From: Terasakiella magnetica
GTDB taxonomy: Bacteria; Pseudomonadota; Alphaproteobacteria; Rhodospirillales; Magnetospirillaceae
NCBI GenBank assembly: GCA_902729415.1
Contig: LR746520.1
Span: 1 to 46,218 of the forward strand
DNA: 46,218 nt
Reading direction: 5' to 3'
The notes beneath the pieces were generated by a model. That model did no database searches and was not told where the DNA came from. It was given only the letters and a program-made list of their open reading frames with translations. Positions 1 through 9,105 of this stretch are shown in pieces. Within the stretch, counting starts at the first letter, position 1. Each line of letters begins with the position of its first letter. The translations under genes were made by a program, and so were the position numbers.

Positions 1-67
1 AAAAGCGGCGCCCGAAACCGGATGATGACGCTAATGGGTCAGAGGCATAAGCCGCCGGAGGTAGCCC

Positions 68-799
68 ATGGCGCGGATTGCGGTGGTGGAGGATGAGGCT
101 CCCCTGCGGGCTGATCTTGTCGAGTATCTTTCTGCCTGCGGTCATGACGTGCTGGGATGCGGCGACGGCAAGGAGCTGGACGACGCTCTGGACCGCCACC
201 CCATCGACATCATTATTTTGGATGTGAACCTGCCGGGCGAAGGCGGGTTCTCCATCGCCGGACGCCTGCGCTCCCATTCCGAGGTCGGCATCATCATGCT
301 GACGGCGCGCGGCCTCAACGTCGATCGCGTGGTCGGCCTGGAGGTGGGCGCCGACGTCTATCTGGTCAAGCCGGTGGAGCTGCGCGAGCTGGAAGCCCAG
401 GTCCGCACCCTGGCCCGGCGCCTGCGGGCCGGTCCAGCCATCGCCCCATCCCCATCCCTGGAGATGGATGCGGCGGTCTCGGCCCAATCCATCTCCACCG
501 AGTGGATCTACGATCAATTGACCTGGACCCTGATCGCCCCCGATGGCCGCGCCGTCAAGCTGACCGGCAACGAGCGGGTGTTCGTGGCCCTGCTGGCAGC
601 AACCCCGGGCGAGCCGGTCTCGCGCGATGACATCTTCCGGGCCTTGGGTAAACGGGGCTGGGATCCCGCCGACCGCTCGGTGGATTCCATGGTCCGCCGC
701 CTGCGCGCCAAATGCGAGGAAGCGTTCGAGCGCGAGCTTCCTATCGAATCGGTCCATTCCGTGGGCTATGCCTTCGCCGCCCCGATCGGCATGCGGTAG
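68..799 (+). CDS. OmpR/PhoB-type response regulator
   Basis: A two-component response regulator of 243 residues. The N-terminal receiver has the acidic pair E8/D9, the phospho-acceptor Asp52 in LDVNLPGEGG, Thr79 in MLTA and Lys101 in LVKP. After a linker, residues about 145-240 form a winged-helix DNA-binding domain of the OmpR type (ending SVHSVGYAF). It is therefore a phosphorylation-controlled transcription factor. The start is supported by GGAGG seven bases upstream. Only 4 bases separate its stop from the next gene, a receiver-kinase hybrid, so the two are probably co-transcribed and may be partners. The target genes cannot be read from the sequence. The first 67 bases of the window show no gene. 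Confidence 0.93.
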   Translation: MARIAVVEDEAPLRADLVEYLSACGHDVLGCGDGKELDDALDRHPIDIIILDVNLPGEGGFSIAGRLRSHSEVGIIMLTARGLNVDRVVGLEVGADVYLVKPVELRELEAQVRTLARRLRAGPAIAPSPSLEMDAAVSAQSISTEWIYDQLTWTLIAPDGRAVKLTGNERVFVALLAATPGEPVSRDDIFRALGKRGWDPADRSVDSMVRRLRAKCEEAFERELPIESVHSVGYAFAAPIGMR

Positions 800-803
800 A
801 CCA

Positions 804-2123
804 ATGCCGAAAAAGCTCATCCTCCGCCCGAAGCCCAATGCTTCGGATCAGACACCGGCCCGGGTCGAACCCTGGCTGGTCCTGGTGGTGGACGATGATG
901 AGCAGGTCCACGCCATGACCGAAGTGATCCTGCGCGATCAGACCTTCGACAACCGGCCGTTCCACTGTATTTCCGCCCTGTCGGCCGCCGAGGCCGCCGT
1001 CATCTTGGAACTGAGCCCCGACATTCCGGTGGTCCTGCTGGACGTGGTGATGGAGACCCCCGATGCGGGTCTCAAACTGGTCCATCACATCCGGGAGGAT
1101 CTGGAAAATGACGAAATCCGCATCATCCTTCGGACCGGCCAGCCCGGCGACGCCCCCGAGCGGGACGTGATGCTGACCTATGACATCAATGATTATAAGA
1201 GTAAGGCCGAGCTGACCGCCCAACGGCTGTTCACCGCCTTGGTCGGCGCTATCCGGGCCTGGCGTGACGTGGTGACCATCAAACGGCTTAACAATACTCT
1301 CTCCACCTTGAACACATCGCTGGAAAAGCGGGTGGTCGAACGGACCCGCGCCCTGGAAAAATCGAATGTGTCGCTGGAACGGGCCAAACAGCGGGCCGAA
1401 ACCGCCCTGGTCCGCGAAACCGAGGCCAAGGGCCAGTTGCGGCAATTCCTGTCCATGGTGTCGCACGAATTCCGCACGCCTCTGGCCATCATCGATTCTT
1501 CGGCGCAGATGCTGCGTCTGAAGATTGAAGGACTCGACAAATCGGGAATCGCCCGCCTCGACTTCATCCGCAGCGGCGTCCAGCGCCTTCTGGGACTGAT
1601 CGACACCTGTCTGGCCGACGAGCAGCTCGACAGCGGCCGGATCGTACTGCATGAAAAATCATTCGATCTGACCCCGATGCTCGAGGTCACCGTCGGACAT
1701 TTCCGCGTCGCCTCCGGCTCCCATTTCTACAAGGTCGAGGCAGCGCCCGGCCTGCTGGTCTGGGGTGATCCCGGCATGGTGGCACTGGTCTTGAACAATC
1801 TGGTCGGCAATGCCGTCAAATACTCGCCCGAAGGCTCGACGGTTGCCATATCCGGCAGAACCGAAGGCAGCGATGTGATCATCTCGGTCCAAGATCAGGG
1901 AATCGGCATTCCCAGCGACGACATGGCTAATATTTTCGAGCGTTTCCACCGCGCCTCCAACGCGGCGGGGATTCCGGGCTCGGGCATCGGACTTCACATG
2001 GTGCGCCAGATCGTGGAATTACATGGCGGCTGCGTCACCGTCTCCAGCGCGGAGGGCCAAGGCTCATGCTTCACAGTCAGATTGCGGCCTGCGCCGCGGG
2101 TTCGTGAGGAGAAGAGCGCTTGA
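804..2123 (+). CDS. Receiver-histidine kinase hybrid, cytoplasmic
   Basis: A 439-residue protein with an N-terminal receiver (acidic D30/D31, phospho-acceptor Asp80 in LLDVVM), then a segment LRTGQPGDAPERDVML-YDINDY (residues 109-131) typical of the receiver/DUF3369 kind. A coiled coil follows (about 160-210), then HisKA with His221 in SMVSHEFRTP and a HATPase with NNLVGNAVKYS, DQGIGIP and GSGIGLHM. There is no membrane segment or signal peptide. The ATG at 804 is chosen because it lies 4 bases after the upstream stop and gives a clean N-terminus; the frame is open further upstream but overlaps the previous gene. The receiver module is nearly duplicated in the diguanylate cyclase at 4212. It probably receives a phosphate and passes on, or is gated by, that signal. 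Confidence 0.88.
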   Translation: MPKKLILRPKPNASDQTPARVEPWLVLVVDDDEQVHAMTEVILRDQTFDNRPFHCISALSAAEAAVILELSPDIPVVLLDVVMETPDAGLKLVHHIREDLENDEIRIILRTGQPGDAPERDVMLTYDINDYKSKAELTAQRLFTALVGAIRAWRDVVTIKRLNNTLSTLNTSLEKRVVERTRALEKSNVSLERAKQRAETALVRETEAKGQLRQFLSMVSHEFRTPLAIIDSSAQMLRLKIEGLDKSGIARLDFIRSGVQRLLGLIDTCLADEQLDSGRIVLHEKSFDLTPMLEVTVGHFRVASGSHFYKVEAAPGLLVWGDPGMVALVLNNLVGNAVKYSPEGSTVAISGRTEGSDVIISVQDQGIGIPSDDMANIFERFHRASNAAGIPGSGIGLHMVRQIVELHGGCVTVSSAEGQGSCFTVRLRPAPRVREEKSA

Positions 2124-2204
2124 GCCCCCGACATGCGGGTGCTACCGTTTTTCTGACACTGAGAGTGACCCAAGTGCGATTTACTGGTGTGATGAGGGGC
2201 TGAA

Positions 2205-2756
2205 ATGCTCGCCAAATACTACCGATCATTCAAGAAAGACCTCGATCAGCGCGGTATAATTTTTTCATTCTCCGGCTATATGTCCGAGGGAATTCTGTAC
2301 TCGCTTGGAGACGCCCTCCGCCAGAAAATGGCCTTGGAAGATACCAACATCAGCACCGTGAAGAAGGTCTTCTCGGTCTTTGTCGAGCAAGCCCAGAACA
2401 TCATCCGCTACTCTGCCGAAAAGGTCTCGGGAGATATCGGCCGCGCGGTGGAGCTGTCATCGGGCATGGTGACCATCGGCACCGAGAACAACCGGTTTTT
2501 CATCGTCTGCGCTAATGTGGTCCTGGCAAGCGACGAGCCCAAGCTGCGCGACCGGCTGGAGCGGCTGCAAAAAATGGGCAAGGATGAAATCAAGGCCTAT
2601 TACAAGGAACAGTTGCGCGAGGCTCCCGAAGAGCAGAGCCGCGGGGCCACCATCGGTCTCATCGAGATCGCCCGGCGGGCCAGCGAGCCGATCGAGTTCG
2701 ACTTCGATCCCATCGATAAGGACTCGTTCTTCTTCTGCATGAAAGTGTCGATCTGA
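2205..2756 (+). CDS. siaB: SiaB-like protein kinase (DUF6272)
   Basis: A 183-residue protein resembling SiaB, the GHKL-fold kinase that phosphorylates SiaC in the Pseudomonas SiaABCD switch controlling c-di-GMP and aggregation. The N-terminus (IIFSFSGYMSEGILYSLGD), the helix VFSVFVEQAQNIIRYSAE and the C-terminal GATIGLIEIARRASEPIEF are the family features seen. There is no membrane segment. The gene immediately precedes the siaC-like gene (7 bases apart), which is the arrangement of the known pair. No siaA-type PP2C phosphatase is visible in the window. The start has a GAGGGG ribosome site just upstream. An 81-base gap separates it from the upstream kinase. Confidence 0.82.
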   Translation: MLAKYYRSFKKDLDQRGIIFSFSGYMSEGILYSLGDALRQKMALEDTNISTVKKVFSVFVEQAQNIIRYSAEKVSGDIGRAVELSSGMVTIGTENNRFFIVCANVVLASDEPKLRDRLERLQKMGKDEIKAYYKEQLREAPEEQSRGATIGLIEIARRASEPIEFDFDPIDKDSFFFCMKVSI

Positions 2757-2763
2757 GGTCGCT

Positions 2764-3156
2764 ATGAACAATTTGAAAATTGCTGCCACCGAGCGCTCGC
2801 CCGAGGTGGATTTCGACTTTGAGCGCGGTGTCTTGGTACTGCGCGGCGAGTCCTATCCCGAAGACGCGTCGGCCATATTCGGACCGATCTTTTCCGCCCT
2901 GGAAACCTTCCTGGCCGAGGGGGAAAAGCGGGAAGTGAAGATGGATTTCGACCTGACCTATTTCAACAGTTCCAGCGCCAAAGCGCTGATGAACATGTTC
3001 CAGATGCTCGACCATGCCGCCGCCGCCGGAACCAAAATTACCGTGTCCTGGTTCTTTGCCCCCGATGACGACACCATGAAGGAGTTCGGTGAGGATTTCA
3101 GCGAGGATCTCAAGCACGTCATCTTCAATCTGGTCGCCGTTGAAGACGCCGCCTGA
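2764..3156 (+). CDS. siaC: SiaC-like phospho-switch protein (DUF1987)
   Basis: A 130-residue protein matching the SiaC/DUF1987 family, a small STAS-like partner that is phosphorylated by SiaB and, in its unphosphorylated form, binds and activates a diguanylate cyclase in Pseudomonas. The conserved segment around DLTYFNSSSAKALMNMF (residues 63-79) carries three serines (69-71). The Pseudomonas phosphosite is a threonine, so Ser69 is the probable equivalent here (inference). It sits between the SiaB-like kinase and a histidine kinase whose ATG overlaps the siaC stop by one base (TGATG), so translation is coupled. A GGEF-type cyclase follows one gene later, matching the expected output. Confidence 0.85.
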   Translation: MNNLKIAATERSPEVDFDFERGVLVLRGESYPEDASAIFGPIFSALETFLAEGEKREVKMDFDLTYFNSSSAKALMNMFQMLDHAAAAGTKITVSWFFAPDDDTMKEFGEDFSEDLKHVIFNLVAVEDAA

Positions 3157-4178
3157 TGTCGTTCAACCTGTTCGATGCCGAGGAAAAAACCCTCGAACAG
3201 GCGGAAATCCTTCGCGCAGGCCTGACCGACCAGCCCGAGTCCATCCGGACCGGCATCAACGATCTGGTGGACGCCTTCAGCCGCAGCGTGCGTGAACAAC
3301 GGCGGCTGGTGCGGGTCAGTGACCGGTTACAGGCCCAATTGGCGACAGTTAATCAGGAACTGGCGCGGCGCCGAGCCGAGGCGGAAACGGCCCTGGGAGA
3401 TCTTCAGGCGGCCCAGGACTCGCTGATCCAGTCGGAAAAGCTGGCCTCTCTCGGCGCTTTGGTGGGCGGGATCGCCCACGAGATCAACACGCCGGTGGGT
3501 ATCGCCCTGTCTTGTGCCTCCCATCTGGCAGATTCCACCGCCGGGCTGCGCAAACTGTTCGAAGCCGACAATATCGGCATCGAGGACTTCGAACGCTATC
3601 TGGCAACCGCCACCGACACCACCACCCTGATCCTGTCCAATTGCGAGCGCGCCGCCGCCCTGATCCGCAGCTTTAAACAGGTGGCGGTGGACCGTGCCTC
3701 GTCCGAACGGCGCCGCTTCGACCTGGGCGATTACGTGCGGGAAACCCTGGCCAGCCTGGGGCCGCATCTGCGCCAGGCCGGGCATACGGTCAAGGTCGAG
3801 TGCCCCGCTGGATTAATACTGGACAGCTATCCCGGCGCCCTGTCCCAGGTGCTGAGCAATTTCGTCATGAACTCCCTGATCCACGGCTTTGATTCGGGCC
3901 AGACCGGCACCTTGTCCATCCTGATCGACCAGCCCACCCCCCAATGGGTAAGGCTGATCTATGCCGACAACGGCAAGGGCGTGCCCGAATCCGATCTCAG
4001 CCGCATCTTTGATCCCTTCTTCACCACCCGACGGGGCAGCGGCGGCTCGGGTCTCGGCCTGCACATCGTCTACAATCTGGTCACCGGCCCCCTGGGTGGC
4101 AGCGTCAGTGTCGAGAAAGCCGCGAATGGCAGAGGTGTCGCCTTCACCGTCACCCTGCCGCTGTCATCTGAGATATGA
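3156..4178 (+). CDS. Soluble coiled-coil sensor histidine kinase
   Basis: A 340-residue cytoplasmic kinase without a transmembrane segment. Residues about 35-95 are a long coiled coil. HisKA follows with His108 in GGIAHEINTPVG, the variant common in kinases that work with soluble partners, then a HATPase with VLSNFVMNSLIHGF, DNGKGVP and GSGLGLHIVYNLV. Translation starts on the last base of the siaC stop. The next gene, 33 bases downstream, encodes a receiver-GGDEF protein, so this kinase is the likely phosphodonor for that receiver (inference from order). What it senses is not apparent, although the N-terminal coiled coil next to SiaC may be an interaction surface. Confidence 0.9.
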   Translation: MSFNLFDAEEKTLEQAEILRAGLTDQPESIRTGINDLVDAFSRSVREQRRLVRVSDRLQAQLATVNQELARRRAEAETALGDLQAAQDSLIQSEKLASLGALVGGIAHEINTPVGIALSCASHLADSTAGLRKLFEADNIGIEDFERYLATATDTTTLILSNCERAAALIRSFKQVAVDRASSERRRFDLGDYVRETLASLGPHLRQAGHTVKVECPAGLILDSYPGALSQVLSNFVMNSLIHGFDSGQTGTLSILIDQPTPQWVRLIYADNGKGVPESDLSRIFDPFFTTRRGSGGSGLGLHIVYNLVTGPLGGSVSVEKAANGRGVAFTVTLPLSSEI

Positions 4179-4211
4179 TCAAGGACGAAAGACGCACATG
4201 GGAAGCGGTCG

Positions 4212-5603
4212 ATGAGCCCAAACTCTCCCGATAAGAAGCGCGGACTGTTCAAGCAAACAGCCCCCGGTCAGCCCCCTGCGGCAGCCAGGAAGGCGCCTTG
4301 GCCGGTGCTGGTGGTCGATGACGATCCCGATGTTCATGCCATGACACGGGTACTGCTGCGCGACTTCTCGTTCCAGGACCGCCCGTTCGAGGTCATCAGC
4401 GCCTATTCCGCCGCCGAGGCCCGCGACATCTTGTCCCAGCGCCCGGATATTCCGGTGGCGCTGTTGGACGTGGTGATGGAATCGGCGTCAGCCGGGTTGG
4501 ATCTGGTCCGCCACATCCGCCAGGACATGGGCAACCAGCGCCTGTCCATCGTGCTGCGTACCGGCCAGCCCGGCGAAGCGCCCGAACGCGACGTGATGCT
4601 GGCCTATGACATCAACGATTACCGCGCCAAGACCGAACTGACGGCGCAAAAGCTGTTCACCGCCCTGGTGGGCGGCCTGCGGTCGTGGACCCACCTCACC
4701 ACCATCGAGGCCTTGAACGCCTCGCTGGAGCAGCGGGTCGAGGACCGCACCCGCCAATTGGAAGAGGCCCGGCACTTTTCCGAGACCCTGGTGGACATGC
4801 TGCCCAATCCCCTGTGGTACAAGGGGGCCGACGGCCATGTGCGCCTGTGCAACCGCGCCTTCCGCGAGCTTTTCCCCGAGGTCGGCGCCACCATGCCCCC
4901 CGGCCTCGCCGCCCTGGATTCCAGCACCGATGCCGCCCTGCGCAACGGCGGAGCTTCGCCCATGATGGTCGAGGCCAATCTGGAGGTGGGGGGAACATCC
5001 CAAACCGTCGTGGTCAGCAAGGGCCTGCTGGGCGAACGCGGCGGCGGCACCATCGGCATCCTGACCGACATCACCGAGCGCAAGCGGATGGAGCAGCAAT
5101 TGCGGGTGCTGGCCACCACTGATCCTCTGACCTCGGCCCTCAACCGCCGCGCCTTCTTCATCGCCGCCGAGCAGGAGATGGAACGCGCCCTCCGGTATGG
5201 CAACGCCCTGTCGGTGGTGATGATCGACCTGGACCACTTCAAACGGATCAATGACCGCTATGGCCACGCCACCGGCGACGCCGTGTTGAAGGAAACTGTC
5301 GAAACCCTGCGTCAAGGCATGCGGGATTTGGATGTGCTGGGACGTCTGGGCGGTGAGGAATTCGCCATCCTGTTGCCGGAAACGCCGCTGACCGGAGCGC
5401 TGGAACTGGCCGAACGCCTGCGCCAAGCGGTGGAGGCCCAGGTGATTTCACAGTCGGAAACGAAAGAAGAGATCCGCCTGACCATCAGCCAGGGAGTGGC
5501 CGAGCGGGGCTGGAACGAGGCCGCCTTCGACCAAATGCTGGCCAGGGCCGATACCGCCCTCTATCGCGCCAAGGAAGCCGGCCGCAACCGGGTGATGGGC
5601 TGA
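4212..5603 (+). CDS. Receiver-PAS-GGDEF diguanylate cyclase
   Basis: A 463-residue protein that should make cyclic di-GMP from two GTP. Domains in order: receiver plus DUF3369-like segment (about 28-163, phospho-acceptor Asp86 in LLDVVM), coiled coil, PAS (about 188-290) and GGDEF (about 295-463). The active-site motif is GGEEF at 380-384, intact, and a c-di-GMP inhibitory I-site RxxD is present five residues earlier (R371, D374). Cyclase activity with product feedback is therefore expected. It lies downstream of siaB-siaC and a histidine kinase and takes the place of SiaD, but has a receiver/PAS front rather than the SiaD N-terminus. The start at 4212 has a GGAAG element 6-7 bases upstream. 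Confidence 0.93.
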   Translation: MSPNSPDKKRGLFKQTAPGQPPAAARKAPWPVLVVDDDPDVHAMTRVLLRDFSFQDRPFEVISAYSAAEARDILSQRPDIPVALLDVVMESASAGLDLVRHIRQDMGNQRLSIVLRTGQPGEAPERDVMLAYDINDYRAKTELTAQKLFTALVGGLRSWTHLTTIEALNASLEQRVEDRTRQLEEARHFSETLVDMLPNPLWYKGADGHVRLCNRAFRELFPEVGATMPPGLAALDSSTDAALRNGGASPMMVEANLEVGGTSQTVVVSKGLLGERGGGTIGILTDITERKRMEQQLRVLATTDPLTSALNRRAFFIAAEQEMERALRYGNALSVVMIDLDHFKRINDRYGHATGDAVLKETVETLRQGMRDLDVLGRLGGEEFAILLPETPLTGALELAERLRQAVEAQVISQSETKEEIRLTISQGVAERGWNEAAFDQMLARADTALYRAKEAGRNRVMG

Positions 5604-5694
5604 GCATACGATTTTTGATGCCAATACTTTGGTTGTATGTGAATACTTTAGGCATCAGAGCCAAGCAGCTGCGCCAACTCGGCGGGAGAAACTT

Positions 5695-7002
5695 GTGACA
5701 GGTGGTGTCGCCCAGCGCATCAGCATCATCTACACCATCGTCGGACTGACCTGGATCATCGTGTCCTCGACGGCGGTATGGCTTGAGATCGGCACCACTC
5801 CCGGACGGGAGTCGCTTCTGGAGATGATCAAGGGCTCGGCCTTCATCCTGGTCACCGCCGCGATGCTGTTCATCTTGTTGCGCCGCTGGGAGCGGAACTT
5901 GGTCGAAATGACCAACCGCCTGTCGGGGATCATCAACAGCTCCCAGGACCTGATCGCCGCCTGGGACAGCCAGAAGCGCCTGACGGCGTTCAACCCGCGT
6001 TATAAGGCGGTACTGAAGGAATTCTTCAACCGCGACATCCGCCCCGGCATGTCCATCGAAGAACTGTTCGGCCATGTTCCCGACCGATTGGAGTTGTTCT
6101 CCCAGTGTTGGGACCGGACTCTCGCGGGCGAATCGTTCGTGACGCTGCAACACCTGGAACAGAATGGCGTTCCATCGTGGTTCGAGACCTCCTACGGCTG
6201 GGTTCCCGATGCCGATGGCAAACCGGCAGGGGGATTTCATATCGTGCGCGACGTGACCGCGCGGATGAACACCGAGGAAGCACAACGCCACCATGCGAAG
6301 AAACTGGCCAAGACGGTGGAAACCCTGACCCAAGCCAATTCCGAGTTGGAACGCTTCGCCTATGTCGCCTCTCATGACCTGCAAGAGCCGCTGCGGACCA
6401 TCACCTGCTTCTCGCAATTGATCGAGCGCGATTACGGGGCAGGCTTCGACAGCCGTGGCCGCGAATACCTGGATCTGGTGACCACCAGCGCCAAGCGCAT
6501 GCACGGCCTGATCAACGACCTGATAGCTTATGCCAGGGTGACGGCCAACGAAAAGCCGCATCATACCGCCCCCATCGCGGCCTCCTGCCACAACGCCATC
6601 GCCAACCTACATCAGGCGGCGACCGATTGCGGCGCCCTGATCGAGGTTGGAGACCTGCCCGAACTCACCGCCGATCCGCTTCAGGTGATGCAGGTGTTCC
6701 AGAACCTGATCGACAATGCCATCAAGTACCGCCACCCCGACCGGCCGCTACGTATCGACATCAAGGCCGAGCGGCAAGATGGATTCTGGGTCATCACCGT
6801 CGCCGATAACGGCCTTGGCTTCACCCCCGGCGAGCAGGACGTGTTCGAGCTTTTCCGCCGCCTGCGCCCCCATCAGGGCTATGCCGGAACCGGCGTCGGC
6901 CTTGCCATCTGCAAGCGCATCATCCAGCGTCATGGCGGCCGGATCTGGGTCGATTCGACACCAGATCAAGGCAGCGTCTTCAGCTTCACCCTTCCGGCCT
7001 AA
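5695..7002 (+). CDS. Membrane PAS sensor histidine kinase
   Basis: A 435-residue membrane kinase. Two hydrophobic segments (about 9-30 and 48-64) enclose a short periplasmic loop. They are followed by PAS/PAC (about 75-190), a coiled coil, HisKA with His227 in YVASHDLQEPLRT (phytochrome-like subtype) and a HATPase with NLIDNAIKYR, DNGLGF and GTGVGLAI. I chose the GTG at 5695 because GGGAG lies about seven bases upstream and it places the first membrane helix at the N-terminus. A TTG at 5629 would add 22 unremarkable residues with no ribosome site. There is no receiver gene next to it, so its partner could be the regulator at 68 or lie elsewhere. Confidence 0.85.
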   Translation: MTGGVAQRISIIYTIVGLTWIIVSSTAVWLEIGTTPGRESLLEMIKGSAFILVTAAMLFILLRRWERNLVEMTNRLSGIINSSQDLIAAWDSQKRLTAFNPRYKAVLKEFFNRDIRPGMSIEELFGHVPDRLELFSQCWDRTLAGESFVTLQHLEQNGVPSWFETSYGWVPDADGKPAGGFHIVRDVTARMNTEEAQRHHAKKLAKTVETLTQANSELERFAYVASHDLQEPLRTITCFSQLIERDYGAGFDSRGREYLDLVTTSAKRMHGLINDLIAYARVTANEKPHHTAPIAASCHNAIANLHQAATDCGALIEVGDLPELTADPLQVMQVFQNLIDNAIKYRHPDRPLRIDIKAERQDGFWVITVADNGLGFTPGEQDVFELFRRLRPHQGYAGTGVGLAICKRIIQRHGGRIWVDSTPDQGSVFSFTLPA

Positions 7003-7020
7003 TCTGGACCAATTCCAGCC

Positions 7021-7048
7021 TTGTGCCGCCTCTGATATTTGGCATAAT
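7021..7048 (+). promoter_or_regulatory. Possible sigma70 promoter for the FadH-like gene
   Basis: TTGTGC at 7021-7026 and CATAAT at 7043-7048 are 16 bases apart and lie 33 bases before the ATG at 7081, in an AT-rich pocket between two GC-rich genes. The match is only partial, so this is a suggestion. Confidence 0.35.
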
Positions 7049-7080
7049 GGTACCGATTTATGTAATTAGAGGCGCCCGTC

Positions 7081-9084
7081 ATGCCCTTCCCCCATCTGCT
7101 GTCGCCGCTTGAAATCCGGGGAATCCGCCTTCCCAACCGCATGATCATGGGCTCGATGCATCTGGGCTACGAGGCCGAGGCAAACGCCTTCGAGCGTCTG
7201 GCCACCTTCTACGCGGCACGGGCCAAGGGCGGCATCGGCCTGATCGTTACCGGCGGCGTCGCCCCCAACCCGGAAGGCACCTTCGGCCCCGATGGCACGG
7301 TCCTGGCAAATGAAAGCGGGCTGGCCGGGCATGGCAAGATCACCGCAGCGGTCCACGGCGCGGGCGGGCGCATCGTCATGCAGATCCTGCATTGCGGCCG
7401 CTATGGCCGACATAAGGATATCGTCGCGCCGTCGGCCATCCGCGCGCCCATCAGTTCGGTGGTCCCGCGCGAGATGAGCGAAGACGACATTGTCCGCACC
7501 ATCGCCGAATACGCCGCCACCGCGCACCTCGCCAAGGCGGCGGGCTATGACGGCGTCGAGGTGATGGCGTCCGAAGGCTATCTCGTCAACGCGTTCCTGA
7601 CGCCGCGCACCAACAAACGCGCCGATCGCTGGGGCGGCAGCCTGGAAAACCGCACCCGCTTCGCCGTCGAGATCGTCCGGGCCGTGCGCCAAAGCCTGGG
7701 CGATGACCGCCTGTTGCTGGTGCGCCTCAGCATGGTCGATCTGGTCGAAGACGGCCTGAGTGCCGACGAGGTGACAGCGATCGCCCAAAGCCTGGAAGCC
7801 GCCGGAGCCGATATCCTCAACAGCGGCATCGGCTGGCACGAATCCCGTGTTCCCACCATCGCCCATACCGTCCCGGCGGGAGCGTGGACCTGGGCCACCG
7901 CCCGGGTCAAGGCCAAGGTCGGCATCCCGGTAGCCGCCAGCAACCGCATCAAGACACCGGAACAGGCCGAAGCTCTGTTGGCGCGCGGTGAGGCCGATCT
8001 GGTCTCCATGGCGCGGCCCCTGCTGGCTGACCCGGATTTTGCAGCCAAGACCGCCAAGGGCCGCGCCGATGCCATCACCGCCTGTATTGGCTGCAATCAG
8101 GGCTGCCTCGACCCAATCTTCTCTGGCGGATCGGCCACCTGTCTGGTCAATCCTCGCGCCGGGCGCGAGGCTGAGTTCACCCCCGCAGCCATCACCATTC
8201 CCCGCCGCATCGCCGTAATCGGCGGTGGCCCCGCCGGACTGGCCGCCGCCCTCGAAGCCGCCCGACGCGGCCACCGCATCACCTTGTTCGAAGCCGAAGC
8301 CGAGCCGGGCGGCCAGTTCCGCCTAGCCCGCATCATTCCCGGCAAGGAGGAATATACCGCGATTCCCAAGGCCTTCGCCCGCAATCTGACCGATCTCGGT
8401 GCTGAAATCCGGTTAGGGCAGCGGGCCGGGTTGGCCGACATCAAGGGTTTCGACGCGGTGATTCTTGCCACCGGCATCACGCCACGGCGGCTTGACCTTC
8501 CGGGGGCCGACCACGCCAAGGTGGTGGCCTATGACGATATCCTGGCGGGGCGGGTTCAGGCGGGGGAACGGGTCGCCATCTTAGGATGCGGCGGCATCGG
8601 CTTTGACACCGCCCTTTATCTGCTGGGGCAGGAGGAGGTCGATCCCGGCTTCAACGCCACCTGGGGCATCGATCCCACCTTCGCGGCGCCGGGTGGACTG
8701 ACCACCGCCGCGGCCCCGAAACCGATCCGCCGCAAGATCGTCATGATGCAGCGCAAGGCGGACAAGCCCGGCAGCAGCCTGGGCAAGACCACCGGCTGGA
8801 TTCACAAGGCCCATCTTCAGCGCCATGCCGTCGAGATGCTGAGCGGGGTCAGCTATATCTCCATCGACGATGCCGGCCTGCACATCCGTGTGGGTGAGGC
8901 CGAGCGGTTGATCGAAGCCGACACCATCATCACCTGCATCGGTCAGGATTCCTGCCGGGATCTGGCGGCACCGTTGCAGGCCTTGGGCGTGGAGGTCCAC
9001 GTCATCGGCGGCGCCCGCGACGCCTCCAAGATCGACGCCCTGGCCGCATTCGAGGACGGCACCCGTCTGGGCCTGGCCGTCTGA
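7081..9084 (+). CDS. fadH: FadH-like 2,4-dienoyl-CoA reductase (FMN/4Fe-4S/FAD)
   Basis: A 667-residue flavoprotein of the old yellow enzyme/2,4-dienoyl-CoA reductase family, close to the usual FadH length (about 670). The N-terminal TIM barrel contains the catalytic Tyr167 in ASEGYLVNAF and the active-site His in GIGWHESRVPTIA. The Fe-S cluster cysteines are C335, C338, C342 and C354 (CIGCNQGC...C). The C-terminal half has the dinucleotide motif VIGGGPAGLAAALEA and a second Rossmann fold (AILGCGGIGFDTA). It should use NADPH to reduce 2,4-dienoyl-CoA to an enoyl-CoA during oxidation of polyunsaturated fatty acids. Related enone reductases have the same architecture, so the substrate is not certain. 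It is monocistronic, with GAGGCG before the start. Confidence 0.88.
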   Translation: MPFPHLLSPLEIRGIRLPNRMIMGSMHLGYEAEANAFERLATFYAARAKGGIGLIVTGGVAPNPEGTFGPDGTVLANESGLAGHGKITAAVHGAGGRIVMQILHCGRYGRHKDIVAPSAIRAPISSVVPREMSEDDIVRTIAEYAATAHLAKAAGYDGVEVMASEGYLVNAFLTPRTNKRADRWGGSLENRTRFAVEIVRAVRQSLGDDRLLLVRLSMVDLVEDGLSADEVTAIAQSLEAAGADILNSGIGWHESRVPTIAHTVPAGAWTWATARVKAKVGIPVAASNRIKTPEQAEALLARGEADLVSMARPLLADPDFAAKTAKGRADAITACIGCNQGCLDPIFSGGSATCLVNPRAGREAEFTPAAITIPRRIAVIGGGPAGLAAALEAARRGHRITLFEAEAEPGGQFRLARIIPGKEEYTAIPKAFARNLTDLGAEIRLGQRAGLADIKGFDAVILATGITPRRLDLPGADHAKVVAYDDILAGRVQAGERVAILGCGGIGFDTALYLLGQEEVDPGFNATWGIDPTFAAPGGLTTAAAPKPIRRKIVMMQRKADKPGSSLGKTTGWIHKAHLQRHAVEMLSGVSYISIDDAGLHIRVGEAERLIEADTIITCIGQDSCRDLAAPLQALGVEVHVIGGARDASKIDALAAFEDGTRLGLAV

Positions 9085-9105
9085 CAGGACCGTCTCAAAC
9101 CGACT

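Noticed and set aside
2130..2155. CCCG-ACATG-CGGG followed by a T run between the hybrid kinase and siaB as a terminator
   Set aside because: The stem is only four bases and the T run begins about a dozen bases later, so intrinsic termination is not convincing.
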